Part shown: positions 11,504 to 21,420 of the stretch, one piece after another
Layout: the number at the start of each line of letters is the position of its first letter
Numbering within the stretch: the stretch's first letter is position 1
Assembly (NCBI GenBank): GCA_947311845.1
Contig: CAMZMU010000069.1
Location: 11,568,351-11,632,350, forward strand
Source: Poa pratensis
Taxonomy: Eukaryota > Streptophyta > Magnoliopsida > Poales > Poaceae
Reading direction: 5' to 3'
Length of the DNA stretch: 64,000 nucleotides
Translations under genes and position numbers: made by a program
Notes under the pieces: generated by a model
What the model was told of the DNA's origin: nothing
The model's database searches: none
Seen by the model: only the letters and a program-made list of their open reading frames with translations

Positions 11504-12505
11504 TGTCGGGGGGCTACCCCGGGTAGGGTCATGATATGGTATGAGCAATGTCCAAAAGTGGACCGAGGTACATAAAACCGACATACCCGGGCCCAGAGGA
11601 GGCCGGGTTACGGTGTTGGTACAAACCGACATTGGCAGACCAAGATGTCCCGGGCAGGAGGAACCGAGGTACCATGCTGGTGCAAACCGGCATATACTGA
11701 CCGACATATACCAACCGGGGTATGTTAACCGACATACCAATGACGGTATTCTGGTGTCTTCTCTTATGTGCAGGTGAAGCTCGAGGAAGAATAATCCGGC
11801 ATGTCCATGCCGGGTTAAAGCAACGAGGTGCCTTGTGTCGGTTGAAGTCAATGCTCCTTTCACATCCCGTCTGGCACGGGAGCGTCTGGCACGGAAGCGC
11901 CTGACACGGGAGCGTGCAGGAGGAGCGAGATGACAGGCCATCGTTACACCGCTGACTCCGGTTTATCCTGGATAAAGGCTACGAGATAGGCGTGGGCATG
12001 CTCTATCCTGTCCCTGGCAGCGGGTACATTCTAGCTATGCTGTAGCGCTGCAGGGGATGGGTACGTCGCGTCCTGTCTCTGACATGAGTAACATCATGAC
12101 ATACCTGTGGTATGGCTACAGTGCTCCGGGAGGGGTGTTCCCGTAACTCGGTTTAGCCTATAAATAGGGCTGCACCCCCTCCTGCGTGAGAGAGGGCCAG
12201 AGAGGATGCATTGAGAGTCATTTCCTCCCATAGCTTTATCTTCTTCCTTGTGTTCATCCTCATTGTTGAGGCGTACAGCTCGAGGAGCAACCTTGTATTT
12301 GTGATATCTCGGTATAGAGAGAGAGAGGCAGGCAGGAGTAGGGGCTTTACCTCCTCACGAGGGCCCTGAACCTGGATAGATCTTGGTGTGCTTGTGTGTT
12401 CTTGTGTGTGCTTCTTAGCGCGCTAGCCCTCTCCCGGATCCACCAGCGTCCATCGGCCCCACACTTTAGCCATCCTATGGCATCTGCCGTGATACCACCA
12501 CGACA
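11504..12505 (+). mobile_element. 3' LTR of element 1
   Basis: It starts with tgtcggggg right after a purine-rich stretch (cttcggggactaa) that could be the polypurine tract. It ends with ccaccacgaca at 12505, giving the usual TG...CA borders and a length of 1002 bp. Immediately to the right, at 12506, a PIF/Harbinger transposase sequence resumes mid-gene, which fixes the border. The following five bases, atcgc (12506-12510), should be the target-site duplication, to be matched left of the unseen 5' LTR. Confidence 0.85.
12159..12167 (+). promoter_or_regulatory. LTR TATA box
   Basis: The motif tataaatag lies in the second half of the LTR, followed by a C-rich stretch. This is the usual place for the RNA polymerase II promoter of a plant LTR retrotransposon. 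Confidence 0.7.
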
Positions 12506-15050
12506 ATCGCAGCTCCACGAGCAATACCCCCAACGAGTTTTGGCGAACTCCAAATGCCCTCTCAACATCTTTTCTAACAAATTCTTGTGCACCGGCAAAT
12601 TGGATCCTTTTCTGACCTACGGGATTGCTTATAGTATTCACGAATGTCGCCCACTGAGGATGGATACCATCTGCAAGATAGTATACCATGGTGTAGTCGT
12701 GCCTGTTGACAGTGCAGTTGCATGGTGGAGCGTCCCCATCACAGTCTTTTGAACAGGGGAGAGAGCTGAAGCACATTGATATCGTTCTGAGAACCTAGCA
12801 TGCCAAAGAACGTGTGTCAAATCCACAAGTCCTTTGATGCGACTACTTCAAGTACGATAGTGAACTCTATGTTGTGACCTTGGTACTGCCCATACAAAGT
12901 TGTTGGGAAGTTTTTCCATTGCCAATGCATGCAATCAACTGAACTAAGCATACCTGGGAATCCTCTAGCTTCTCCAATAGCCAATACCTTTTTGATGTCC
13001 AAACACTTACACCACATCGTACGCAAATCTTTCCATAGCCTCAACACATGTGCTCTCTCTCTCATCCGGACATACTCATCAACGACATCTGAGGGCTTTT
13101 ACATAGGCGAGTATCCTCAAAGCTGTCGTGCATTTCTGCATAGGAGAGAAGGATAGTTGTCTACAACAATCTTTCTTCAACACGAAGTAATTATTAAACT
13201 TTGTTACTTTTCCTCACTTCACCTGAACATTCTAAGCTCATCGGGAAGCGACGCCGGAAAACCCCCTCATGGTAGACCGGAACGGGTTGAAGTAGTTGAT
13301 GACCCACAAGTATAGGGAGTGTATCATAGTACTTTTGATAAATAAGAGTGTCGAACCCAACGAGGAGCAGAAGGTGCTGGCAAGTAGTTTCATGCAAGAT
13401 TTCACTGCAAATACTAACAGACAAGTTTTTATGGGTTTTTGAAATAGCAAGTAAATAAAGTGCGAGTAAATAAAAAAGAGCAATAATAATTGCAGAGAGT
13501 GGCCCAATCCTTTTTAGCACAAAGGACAAGCCGGTGGTTTTACTTATGATGGCTAAAACATTCCTGAGGACACACGGGAATTTCGTCAAATCACTTTCGC
13601 TTCATAATGCTGCTTAGTCTTTAATATTTTGATAAGTGTTGTGTGGGTGAATCTATGCTAATGCACCGCCCTTACTTGGACAAGTACATACTTGTGATTA
13701 AACCTTCTTACAAGCATCCACAACTGCAAGAAAGTATTTAAGAATTAACTAACCACAACTTTAAACTCCGGGACCGTACACTCGCTTGTGCAACAGCTTA
13801 CCAACGGGGGTTTACGTTTCTGTCGCTCTGGCAACCCCACAATAAGTAAACTAAATACACAATGCATTCTCCTAGGCTCATAAAGGTGAAGTATCATGTA
13901 GTCGACGTTCACATGACACAACTAGAAGAATAACACCACAACTTAAATATCAAACCATTAAATACTACTCAACATAATTCCACTACTAGTGACAAGACTT
14001 CTCCCATGTCCTCAGGAACTAAACAAACTACTCATGAGACATCATATGGATCATGGTCAGAGGTGATAAAGTTGTGAACAACAATCTGGACACAAAAGTA
14101 ATTCACTGGTAAAACTCACTAGCATCAACTACAACAAGTAATCAACACCGAGAAAGTAATCCCCAATAAACTACACAAGGAGGAACCCTAGATGTCTCAG
14201 CGGAACGAATTGGAGCGGTAGTGATGATGGTGCTGGCGGTGGAGATGGTGTGGATGATGATCCCGATGAAGCCTGTGGCGATGATGATGATGGCGATGAT
14301 TTCCCCCTCCGCGAGGGAATTTCCCCGGTAGATTTCTCCCTACTGGAGAGCTTTTCTCTCTCTGTGTTTTCCGCCCCCGAGATGGCGGCGGAATATTTCT
14401 TTGAAGCGTCCCCTGTGATTTTTAGGTCACGGAGAAGATATACGCGGGAGAGGGGAGCTGGAGGCGACCCAGGGACGCCAGGTGGGCCTCAGACGCGGTC
14501 CAAGGTGGACCGCTGCCAGTGGGCGTCTGGCGCCCTGGTGGCTCCCGTCTGCTATGTCTTCTAGCTACACTCGTCTTCTCACAAAATAATAATCTCTGAA
14601 TTTTCTCGGAATTTTTGGAGTTGCAGAAATATAGTATCTTGACGGTGCCTTTTCCAGCTGATTCCAGACTCTGGCAGTTAAATCCCCCTTAGTCGTCAAA
14701 CATGCAAAATAAGATAAAATAACATAAGTATTGTATTCTAATATGAAATATATCAATGAATAACAGCAAATTATGATATAAAATAGTGATGCAAAATGGA
14801 CGTATTAGTAGTCCTTGTAGATATCACGCACGCCCTTGATTCTATCACGAGGCACAACTATCCGGCCCTTTATCGAACCCCATAAGTTTAGAACATGCTT
14901 CTCCTTCTTCTCCAATTCCTCTGTGCTCATAATCGCCATGAAGTCTGCATCATCGTCGGCTCTGATCTCGTCCTCATAGTTATCCTCGATGAACACTTTG
15001 TACATAAACTCTACGACGGAGTAATCGTACTCTTCATCCGACGAACCCAT
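12506..15050 (-). pseudogene. PIF/Harbinger transposase (DDE_Tnp_4 family), split and frameshifted
   Basis: The enzyme would cut and join transposon ends in the nucleus. The start is at 15050 (MGSSDEEYDYSVV). The N-terminal acidic region runs to 14812, where the reading is interrupted by an inserted repeat and resumes at 13295 with NPFRSTMRG and FRRRFPMSLE. The catalytic region is readable at 13065-12817 (IGEARGFPGMLSSVDCMHW, then a Trp-rich segment with the first Asp). After a frame change near 12800 come YYLADGIHPQWATFV and RKDVERAFGV (12700-12550). The reading ends at the LTR border 12506. Frameshifts and two insertions make it inactive. Removing one copy of the 5-bp duplication restores a continuous frame across the 13296-14806 insert. 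Confidence 0.88.
13296..14806. mobile_element. Solo-LTR-like or non-autonomous repeat inserted in the Harbinger transposase
   Basis: A 1511-bp block starting ttgatgacccacaagtat and ending gcaaaatggacgtatt. It is flanked by the 5-bp direct repeat agtag at 13291-13295 and 14807-14811. I recognise the block as a high-copy Triticeae repeat of the LTR type but cannot name the family. The 5-bp duplication points to integrase-mediated insertion. No coding sequence was found in it: the 14250-14564 ORF is a GC-rich stretch without recognisable motifs. Confidence 0.8.
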
Positions 15051-15650
15051 TCCTAAAATTTACGACCATCAAAATCCTGTTATGGCATGTCCGATGGTAT
15101 AAAACGTACCGGGGGAGCAGCGAATATGTGAGATGTATGTCAAGCGTTCAGGGCGGTGGGCGAGGGTTCGGTCCAATTTGGGATGCAATGTGGGTCCATC
15201 CTGTCAGATCCGACGTGGCCGACGCATCCAATAACGCAACGCATACAGTTGTTACCTCAAATATGTAGCTATTTTTGCAACGGATATTCCATTGGTTACC
15301 AAGCACGTATATGTGTTGCATTATGTCTTTGCAATGCCCAAAAAAAGCAACACACTTATCCGTTGGTAAAGTCACTAGCCACGCTTATATGAATATTTAG
15401 ATACACATGAATGTGTTGCTATAGGGGGAGGGGGTGTTCCTGTTGTAGTGTCATCTACGACCGAGTAATCGTACTCTTCAGCCGATGAATCCATTACTAC
15501 AATTTACTACAATCAGAATTCGGCGGTGTAAAACGTGCCGGGGAGCGGCGGATATGCGAGATGTATGCCGGGCGTTTGGGGCGGTGGGCGAGGGTTTGGT
15601 CCGATTTGGGATGCAATGTGGGTCCGTCCTGTCGGATCCGACGCGGCGGG
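15009..15650. repeat. Duplicated 5' end of the Harbinger element around a CACTA-like terminus
   Basis: The segment 15009-15226 (transposase start plus upstream region) recurs in diverged form at 15453-15650, including a second start-like reading MDSSAEEYDYSVV on the minus strand at about 15492. Between the copies lies about 226 bp ending in cctgttgtagtg at 15441-15452, the inverse of cactacaacagg and so a CACTA-type end. No opposing CACTA end was found near 15227. It could be a CACTA fragment trapped in a partial duplication, or the junction of two Harbinger copies. Confidence 0.6.
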
Positions 15651-15655
15651 CGCGT

Positions 15656-15738
15656 CCCCCCCCCCCCCCCCCCTCCCCCTCCCACACGCACACACACATA
15701 TATATGGCCTAGCTTTGTGCTTTTACGAACATCCCGGG

Positions 15739-15771
<33 letters not shown>
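15656..15771. repeat. Long C and G homopolymer runs
   Basis: There are 18 consecutive C (15656-15673) and 29 consecutive G (15743-15771) in the Harbinger end region, about 70 bp apart, with a (ca)n/(ta)n stretch between. The two runs could pair as a hairpin, and the G run could form G-quadruplexes. Their lengths are error-prone in sequencing. Confidence 0.85.
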
Positions 15772-15772
<1 letters not shown>

Positions 15773-15853
15773 TTGGGTGCGTGTTTTTTGTCAGGGTTGT
15801 CCGCCCGAACATTAAGGGGTGCACGGGATTTGCCCACCCGGTTGGAGATGCCC

Positions 15854-18155
15854 TAATTTAGCAACCCTTTTCCAGTTCAATGAAAATTTGTTGGATGGAC
15901 ATGAAATTTTGATACACAGTTGTTGTGTCAGTTTAGGTGACTCTGTTTGGTGACATCACGCCTCTTGCTAGTGGACACGCACAATTTCAGTTTTGTTGAA
16001 AATGTGATGTTTTTTAATTCCTATCAGGTTTACTGCACTTACCCATGCACACTGAAAATTATCCTAGGCACTACTCTTAATTTTTTCCGATAAGATTGAC
16101 CGATAAATTATTATCAACAATAGTACAAAAAGTCCCAAAAGCAACAAAAATTACGAATATGTCTCTGGACACCTAGCACGACTAAAATCAGTGGAACGAG
16201 CCGAAGGCGCTCCGCCATCCTCACCCCTCTCTAACGGAGCCAAGTAAAACTTGTTGTAGTAAAGTTTATTGTAGTAGACAGACGCGAAGCCGTCGTGTTA
16301 GACCATGAAGGACCAATGCACCAGAGTAGCAACCATTGCCAATGATTAAAATTATAGATCGGAAGAGCGAGACCTGCTACCACACGAACGAACACGGAGA
16401 CGGACCGGGTTCCAGTCGATCTGCCGGACACACAACTCCACCCGTCCTCCACCGACCCTAGCCACTACTCTTTCATGTGCACATCAAAAAGAGGTTTCTT
16501 AGAAAGGAAGTAAATTTTCGTATGTTCATCCGGTTTCCTATACTTGAGTACTTAAACTTAACCATTGAGTTATTCTAGGTGCTACTCTTTAGATTCACGT
16601 CAATTCGTGAAAAAGCTAAAAGCGAGGAGTGGTGTTTTGGATCCGGGTGTATAAGCACCCTTTACACATGACTCTTTTTATGTGAAAATATGGTTGTTCA
16701 CAATATTTTTTTTGTCTTATTATACAGGATACAAAAAATATCGGTTTTCGATGAAACGACGTTGTGAACCCATAGAATGCAAAGATGTATACGCAAAATT
16801 TTATTTCAGATTTTTTGATATTTGGAAATATGTTCTTCAAATACCGGGTGCATATGCACCTAGTGCCAAAGTGAATTTCACCTAAAGTGCTTCTAAATTA
16901 TGTCTACCTCATTTGCTCATAAGTCATTATTACAATATAGGAAGGTGCAACTATCATAACCAAAGGTTTCCATTTTATAGTATTGCTCCCTAGTAGTTGA
17001 CCCCACGCGTGTCAACGCCAAGGCTCCACAATCTCCCCTCTTTATGCTCTCCCAACCAATGTACCACCTTATCCTCTGTATTTCCATCTTCTTCTCCACT
17101 CAGAAACATATCAAGGGGACACAACTTCACTTCGCATGGCCGCCACCCGCCTCCTCTCGAAGATCTTGATGGAGTCAGAGCCGATGCGGCTGTCTGTGGC
17201 GGTGCGGCGACGATGGGCCTAGAGCAAACTGGAGCCACCGACATCACGGGCAACCGCAACAGATGCAACCAAGGTGAGAAATAATCTCACCAAACTTAGG
17301 GGTACAGGGGTGGAGGCACTAGTATATGTCGAATGTACCATTATTCTAAGACATGTTTAGTGGGGTTGAATTTAAAAGGCGATTTACTACCAGAAAGACA
17401 TTTCTAACGGCTCCACCCTCTACCGGACATGCTACAACCAATCAGCAGGTGCCACATATGCATGTATCCATATACCAGGCCTATATTTTGACGAATGTAT
17501 GTATGATGTATTCTGACAGGAAATAATATTTAGTACTCAATTCCAAAACAACTATACTTTTTTAATAATTGTTCTAGAAATATAAAGTTTGCCATTTTTT
17601 ATTAAAAATTGTACGGTATTATTTCTATCATGGAACTATTTCAGTGATATTTCATTGCTATAAAAATATGTTTAGATAATAAAAACTAGACGCACAAATT
17701 ACAAAAAAATAACAGATTTGTAAGAGGTATGTTAAAAAACACTATGAAACTCTTTATATATGCCGAATCTTGATGAAATATATGTGGTGTCACAAAGAAG
17801 CATTATGCACGAGACCTCTATTATACTAGAATATACGTCGTATCGAAATGAAACATGCCAAATATGATAATTTAATTTAATTTAAATTTCATTTTAGTTT
17901 CAATACAATTTCACATTAAAAAATTGAACTTTCTCAAAACATGTCCAACATTGATCTTGTTTTGTCGATTTACTCACCAGGAACTCAAATTTTGAAGCAA
18001 ATGAAAAATCAGACTTCCATTCAAAAGATTTAACCGATACTCCAATAGAGAAGCGATGCTCCTTAATTCGATAAACTAGTGAAGAACCAACACAACTCAT
18101 GATCCATAAAAGAACACCAATAGTTCTAGCATTGTACATTTTGTACTAGACTAGA
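15854..18155. other. Intergenic, no gene recognised
   Basis: AT-rich DNA with short unsupported ORFs. A possible MITE lies at about 16640-16862, bounded by ggatccgggtgtataagcacc and an opposing ccgggtgcatatgcacc. A GC-richer stretch at 17000-17290 gives a 28-codon ORF starting at 17136 (MAATRLLSK) that I cannot assign. No promoter or RNA gene was identified. Confidence 0.5.
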
Positions 18156-19714
18156 TCACACGCAACAAACTATTTTGACAAACTCATCGAAATTCTTGGT
18201 GCAGTCGCCGTCGGGCTGGAACGCCTTGCCCACCATGGCCTGCAGCTCCTGCGCCTTGGCCCTCATCCTCTCCCCTTCCTCCCCCCGGAGCAGCGTCGAC
18301 ACCGCGTTTGCGACGCCGCCGCGTGTCATCGGCCCGTCGAACGCCGTACCGAAGCCCCACACGCTGGCCACGGACCGCGCGTTCATCGTCTGGTCGCCGA
18401 AGAAGGGGCGACACGCCATGGGCACGCCGCTGGACACGCCCTCCAGCACCGACGCCCACCCGGCGTGCGTCACGAACGCGCCCACCGACGCGTGCCGCAG
18501 CACGCCCACCTGCGGCGCCCACGGCACCAACATCCCCGCCGCGCGCTCCAGGAACCCCGCCGGCAGCAGCGGCCACGACTCCTCGCGCAGCGACCACAGG
18601 TACGGCGCGCCGCTCGCCTCCAGCCCGGCCGCGAGCTCCCTCAGCTCGTCCGGCCGCGGCGAGGCGACCGTGCCGAAGCTGACGTACGCGACGGAACGCG
18701 CGGGGTGGCGGTCGAGCCAGGCGAGGCAGCCGTGCGGGTCGGCTGGTGCTTCGTCGGTGGCATTTGACTCGGCGCCGGGGAGCAGGTGGTAGGGGCCGAG
18801 GGGGAGGCAGTTCGGGAGCTCGGCGGCGAGTGCGGCGGCGAGGTCGGGCGGGTCGAGGCCCGGGAAGGTGTTGAGGGCGACGGCGGTGGCGTGCTTGGGG
18901 ACGTGGTGCGCCAGGCGGTGCAGGAGGAGGCTGATGACGAAGTTGAAGTCGCCGGAGACGAGGCCGTCGGGGAGGTCCCGGACGCGGTAGCCGCCCAGGC
19001 CGGCGTGCGCGGTCAGCAGCTCGTCGGCTCTGCTCGCGGCTGCAGTGCAGGGGATGCAGATTAATTAACAGTTCAAAAAATAACAGTAAAGATAAGAATA
19101 ACGACATGCAGATTATCTGACAATTCAAGTCCCAATCTCTAACGACTAACGATCGTGTAATAAACTTCGTTTGAAGATCGCAACGGAATACCAGAGCTCG
19201 TACAGTCGTACGTACCTTGATCGCCGACGTCCCGGCGGAGCGCGTCGGTGCGGAGGTGAGCGAGGAGGGCGGAGGACGCGGCGGTCCAGACGGGCACCCA
19301 CGGCGCCCCGGCAGCGGCGGCGGCCTCGCCGGCCATCCACAAGAAGGCGTCCCCGACAACGCAGCTCACCCTGGCGCCACTCGCAGATGCCCGGGCCGCC
19401 TCGAGCCCGTCCCTGACACCGCCCGCCTCGGCAGCCGCCATGAACAGCTCCATCCGGCGCGGCGGCGGCAGCATTGTCGCCACTCCCGAGGACGACTGCG
19501 GCGGCACACCGTCCGTGACCTCCACGAAGCGCAGGTTCCCCGGGAGCGCGCCGGCTTTCTTGAGCTGCGCGACGGAGTCGGCTGTGGTGAGGAACGAGAG
19601 TGCCGTCCCGGCCGGCGCGGCGGCGGCGAGGGAGCGCGCGAAGGAGAGCAGCACGGCGGCGTGGGAGCTGAAGGGGAAGGCCACCACGGCGATGTGCGGC
19701 GGCGGCGGCGGCAT
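18156..19714 (-). CDS. Bz1: Anthocyanidin 3-O-glucosyltransferase (UDP-glucose:flavonoid 3-O-glucosyltransferase), Bronze1-like
   Basis: A family 1 glycosyltransferase (UGT78 type) that would transfer glucose from UDP-glucose to the 3-hydroxyl of anthocyanidins or flavonols in the cytosol. Exon 1 is 19714-19216 and exon 2 is 19039-18156. The 176-bp intron has GT-AG borders and the joined frame is open for 460 codons, close to the 471 residues of maize BZ1. The N-terminal catalytic His is H18 ([11 protein letters not shown]) and the partner Asp is about D122 (VVGDAFLW). The intron falls after DVGDQ, the position I recall for maize bz1. The C-terminal PSPG box runs from [12 protein letters not shown] to PFFGDQ (about 18527-18390). 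Its usual HCGWNS reads HAGWAS, which is also how I remember the maize protein. Coding GC is very high, typical of grass genes. No damage was seen, so it is probably functional. Confidence 0.93.
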
Positions 19715-19945
19715 CGTGGTGGAGTAGCGAGCGGCGATGGGGTTTGCCTCGTGTCGTGTGCGGCGGGGGGTTTTATGGCGGGTAGCAGGCAGCAACCGGC
19801 TTCGTCCTTGACGTTCAGGTGGAGCGCGCGTGCGATTTGTTACGATGAATGGCTCGCGAATTGCCACGTTGCGTGCGGCGGCAGGTAGCTCATTTTGGAT
19901 GGAGTCTGTGCTGCATCACAATCTTACTATATATAACATCTTACT

Positions 19946-19955
19946 ATATATATAA
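19946..19955 (-). promoter_or_regulatory. Possible TATA box of the Bz1-like gene
   Basis: The minus strand reads tatatatag-like sequence about 230 bp upstream of the start codon. A second, similar ta-rich motif lies at about 19925-19934. Either could serve as TATA box with a 5' leader of roughly 180-200 nt. This is position and composition only. Confidence 0.35.
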
Positions 19956-20767
19956 CAGGCGGAAGAAACCGTGCCCCGTCATTCGTCCACGTCGCCTGCA
20001 ATCCATGGCCGTCCGATGCGCGCGACGGACGGCCAGGATCCGCGCACGTTGCCCCCCATCGGGGCACTGTAGCTAGCTACAGTACCACGGGATTTTCTAC
20101 CCATGGGGGGCTGCCACGTTGCCCGGTCGCCCCCCCCCCCCCCCCCCCCGGTGGAAGCCGGTTGCCCGCATAAATTTTATGGTTGCCCCCCGCCAAGGAC
20201 TGGATTGTAATTATGGGAAATATGAAGGAATTCCGTGTAAAATTGCCAACGAGACCCCCTTCCTCTCCTTCTCTCTCGTGCGACCGCAGGGTCGCCGGCG
20301 GCGCCGATGCGCTTCGCCGCCACCATGGCTCTCTTCTCCCTCGAATCGAAGGGCGCGTGAGATGCGCCTGGTCGTTTGTTTTCCTATAGATAAGATGAGG
20401 ACAATAGGATCATTTCGTGAAACCATGTCAGTATATTAGGATCATGATCATCCGATCGATCATATAAGTGTTGAAAGAGTCCGGTAACGTCTTTAACTTT
20501 CTCATCACGTTTTTCAATTAAATTTATCCTCGTATCAAAATAATAAGAACTGTCACATCATACTATTTTTTCTACCGCTGGGCATCAATCCGATTTTCTT
20601 TAATGCTAACTCGAATTAAGCTTGCCTCAAACTAAGTTTTTCTGGAAGGAGGATTACATCCGTTCTCTCCATAAGCGGATTTGTTGAATCTCAGCTAGCC
20701 GAGAAGTAGTTAAATCTCACTTAGGGTCATAACCATCGGATCTAGGTGTCAAGATTCATACACCAGC
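19956..20767. other. Intergenic, no gene recognised
   Basis: A GC-rich section up to 20390 includes a run of 20 C (20130-20149). AT-rich DNA follows. The short ORFs here have no recognisable motifs. Confidence 0.5.
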
Positions 20768-20884
20768 AACGCAAGCGTGTTTACCTGTAATTTTCTTTGT
20801 TTCCTGGACCTTTCTGTGAAGCTTGGTCAGCTTCTTGTAGTTCTCTCTTCGCAAAAAAAAAAAAACGCAAGCGTGTTTACCTGT
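20768..20884 (+). mobile_element. Short poly-A retroposed insert flanked by 21-bp direct repeats
   Basis: A perfect 21-bp repeat (aacgcaagcg, then tgtttacctgt) occurs at 20768-20788 and 20864-20884. Between them are 75 bp ending in about a dozen A. A long direct repeat plus an A-tail is the signature of target-primed reverse transcription. The insert could be a 5'-truncated LINE end, a SINE or a processed transcript fragment; its source was not recognised. Confidence 0.65.
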
Positions 20885-21044
20885 GGGACTTTTTTTTTAG
20901 TTCTTCTAGTAAACATATTGGGCCCTTAGAAACACTTGTGGGCTTTTCTTTCTTCTTTTTTGTTGTGCTACGAGCTGATCGCTTTTGCTTGTGTGTAGAT
21001 CTTTGTTTTTGCATATGCCTTTGTTTTGTGCCCATCATTTTTAA

Positions 21045-21420
21045 GTCCAATTTTCCAGCTATGACTAACAACTGCAACCCAGATTTTTTTCAGCTGTCAG
21101 TGGAGTTGCAAGTGAGTTTTTCCTAATTGTAACTCGGGTTGAAACTAAGATTTTTTCAATTGAGGCTGGGTTGGCAACTGGTTTTACAGTTGCGGGTGAG
21201 GTTTGCAACTGAGAGTTCTAACTGAGTTTTTCATAATTACAAGTCGGGTTGCAACTGAGATTTTTCAGTTGCAAACGGGAATATTTTTTCCTAGCTGTAA
21301 CTCGGTTTGCAACTGAGTTTTTCAGTTGTAGTTGAGGATTTTTCAGTTACAAGTTGGATTGCAACTAAGGTTTTTCAGTTGCAAGTCGGTGTGTAACTGA
21401 GAATTTTCTAGACGTTATAG
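21045..21420 (+). repeat. Degenerate tandem repeat array (cagttgcaa/ctgag motif)
   Basis: About ten diverged units combine gttgcaact, gagtttttc and agttg(c/t)aa(g/c)t with variable spacing. No reading frame is conserved through the array, so a non-coding repeat is the best description. Confidence 0.65.

Larger units (their letters stand above)
1..12505 (+). mobile_element. Ty3/gypsy Tat-like LTR retrotransposon, 3' portion (element 1)
   Basis: The window opens inside gag. The domain order on the plus strand is gag, aspartic protease, reverse transcriptase, RNase H, a second RNase H, and integrase. Then come about 5.9 kb that include a long opposite-strand gene, and a 1.0-kb 3' LTR. Integrase downstream of RT places it in Ty3/gypsy. 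The second RNase H and the antisense gene between pol and the 3' LTR are traits known from the Tat lineage (Grande, RIRE2, Ogre relatives). The reading frame is broken many times, so this copy is not autonomous. The 5' LTR and left target-site duplication lie outside the window. The 3' LTR ends inside a Harbinger transposase gene, so it inserted there. The family name was not identified. Confidence 0.9.
12506..15853 (-). mobile_element. PIF/Harbinger DNA transposon, interrupted
   Basis: The transposase gene is on the minus strand. The outer end is recognisable at 15821-15853: read on the minus strand it begins gggcatctccaacc, a known Triticeae Harbinger-type terminal sequence. It is followed on the plus strand by taa at 15854-15856, fitting the 3-bp TWA target duplication of the superfamily. 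The other end is outside the window because gypsy element 1 inserted into the transposase gene at 12505/12506. A second insertion (13296-14806) splits the 5' part. Confidence 0.8.

Noticed and set aside
1..12505. Possible endogenous retrovirus with an envelope gene in the region after integrase
   Set aside because: The post-pol region encodes only the opposite-strand gene. No signal peptide, transmembrane or envelope-like ORF follows integrase on the sense strand.
16617..16885. Possible small gene near 16.6-16.9 kb
   Set aside because: The ORFs are AT-rich, overlap on both strands and lie in a MITE-like segment with gggtgcatatgcacc-type ends.
18184..19359. Long Arg/Pro-rich ORFs overlapping the glucosyltransferase on both strands
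   Set aside because: High GC removes stop codons in other frames. Only the two-exon minus-strand frame has UGT motifs, catalytic residues and proper splice sites.
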